A stretch of DNA of 64,000 nt from JALNXF01 sp964555845. Its GTDB lineage: Bacteria > Patescibacteriota > Gracilibacteria > BD1-5 > UBA2023. Positions within the stretch are counted from its first letter, which is position 1. Each line of letters opens with the position of its first letter. The notes beneath the pieces were generated by a model. That model was given only the letters and a program-made list of their open reading frames with translations. It searched no databases and had not been told where the DNA came from. The translations under genes were made by a program, and so were the position numbers. This document shows, piece after piece, positions 63,900 to 64,000 of this stretch. The stretch spans positions 62,001 to 126,000 of the forward strand of contig CAZKUA010000003.1 in the NCBI GenBank assembly GCA_964555845.1, given 5' to 3'.

Positions 63900-64000
63900 A
63901 TGAGAAAAATTATCTCGGCAATTGCACTAATTTGAATATTTACTTCAAATATTGTGTCTTTAAATGCGGCAGTCTGAGCTACTGCAGACCACTTTGTAGT
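63900..64000 (+). CDS. Secreted protein, N-terminal part only
   Basis: The first 33 codons of a gene that runs off the right edge. MRKIISAIALIGIFTSNIVS then LNAAVGATAD is a signal peptide with likely cleavage after NAA or close by. Upstream is TTGCAA with TAATAT 20 bp later (about 63837-63863), a plausible promoter. Too little remains to assign a family. Confidence 0.6.

Overview
The window reads as a piece of a candidate-phyla (Patescibacteria/CPR) chromosome that uses genetic code 25, in which UGA is glycine. Every recognisable housekeeping gene (recG, ruvA, recF, gatC, a DEAD-box helicase, an ABC exporter, an M29 aminopeptidase) is interrupted many times by in-frame TGA. In several of these the TGA sits where the family has a conserved glycine: the Walker-A-adjacent region of RecG, the helix-hairpin-helix of RuvA, the P-loop strand of RecF and the Walker B strand of the ABC ATPase. 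Genes end only with TAA or TAG. Together with the very AT-rich sequence, this points to Gracilibacteria or Absconditabacteria; which of the two cannot be decided here. All gene calls below were made with TGA read as Gly, so a standard-code caller would shatter nearly every one.

Layout. 0-8 kb: RNase P RNA (minus strand), recG carrying an in-frame DUF559 mobile insertion, a type IV pilin-like gene, ruvA, a CsaB-like gene with an in-frame 18-bp tandem repeat, then small and membrane genes. 8-16 kb (minus strand): M29 aminopeptidase, a three-gene MacAB-type exporter, an MsrQ-like membrane protein and a DEAD-box helicase. 16-22.6 kb: a coiled-coil protein, two exported or lipid-anchored proteins, RdgB/HAM1, a GlmU-C-terminal-like hexapeptide protein, DUF4395 and a phospholipase-D-family protein. 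22.7-31.6 kb (minus strand): a two-gene unit of a triple-repeat protein and a 1,862-residue protein with two GHKL/Hsp90-type ATPase regions and a C-terminal HExxH metallopeptidase motif; upstream lie a stand-alone SpoT-like HD hydrolase and an ankyrin-like protein.

31.7-61 kb is an accessory region. It holds a P-loop kinase-like protein, a ParB-like protein, a Fic enzyme lying between direct repeats with an operator-like cluster, a large serine recombinase with a degenerate resolvase-like neighbour, a block of unrecognised genes, and a divergently transcribed sigma-70-like factor behind a palindrome cluster. It continues with an 1,890-residue secreted RHS protein and a putative immunity gene, a tyrosine recombinase, secreted proteins, a 165-bp element of overlapping inverted repeats, DUF2958, and a membrane protein/KAP NTPase pair. 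The region abuts tRNA-Cys. No phage structural or conjugation genes were recognised, so it is best described as a mobile or defence-type island of unknown kind. 61-64 kb returns to core genes (gatC, recF).

Two themes stand out. First, repeats and a small nuclease element sit in frame inside core genes (recG, csaB-like), and in the csaB case the repeat is readable only because UGA is sense. Second, the giant dual-GHKL/metallopeptidase protein with its triple-repeat partner does not match any system I can name and is the best candidate for an undescribed system.
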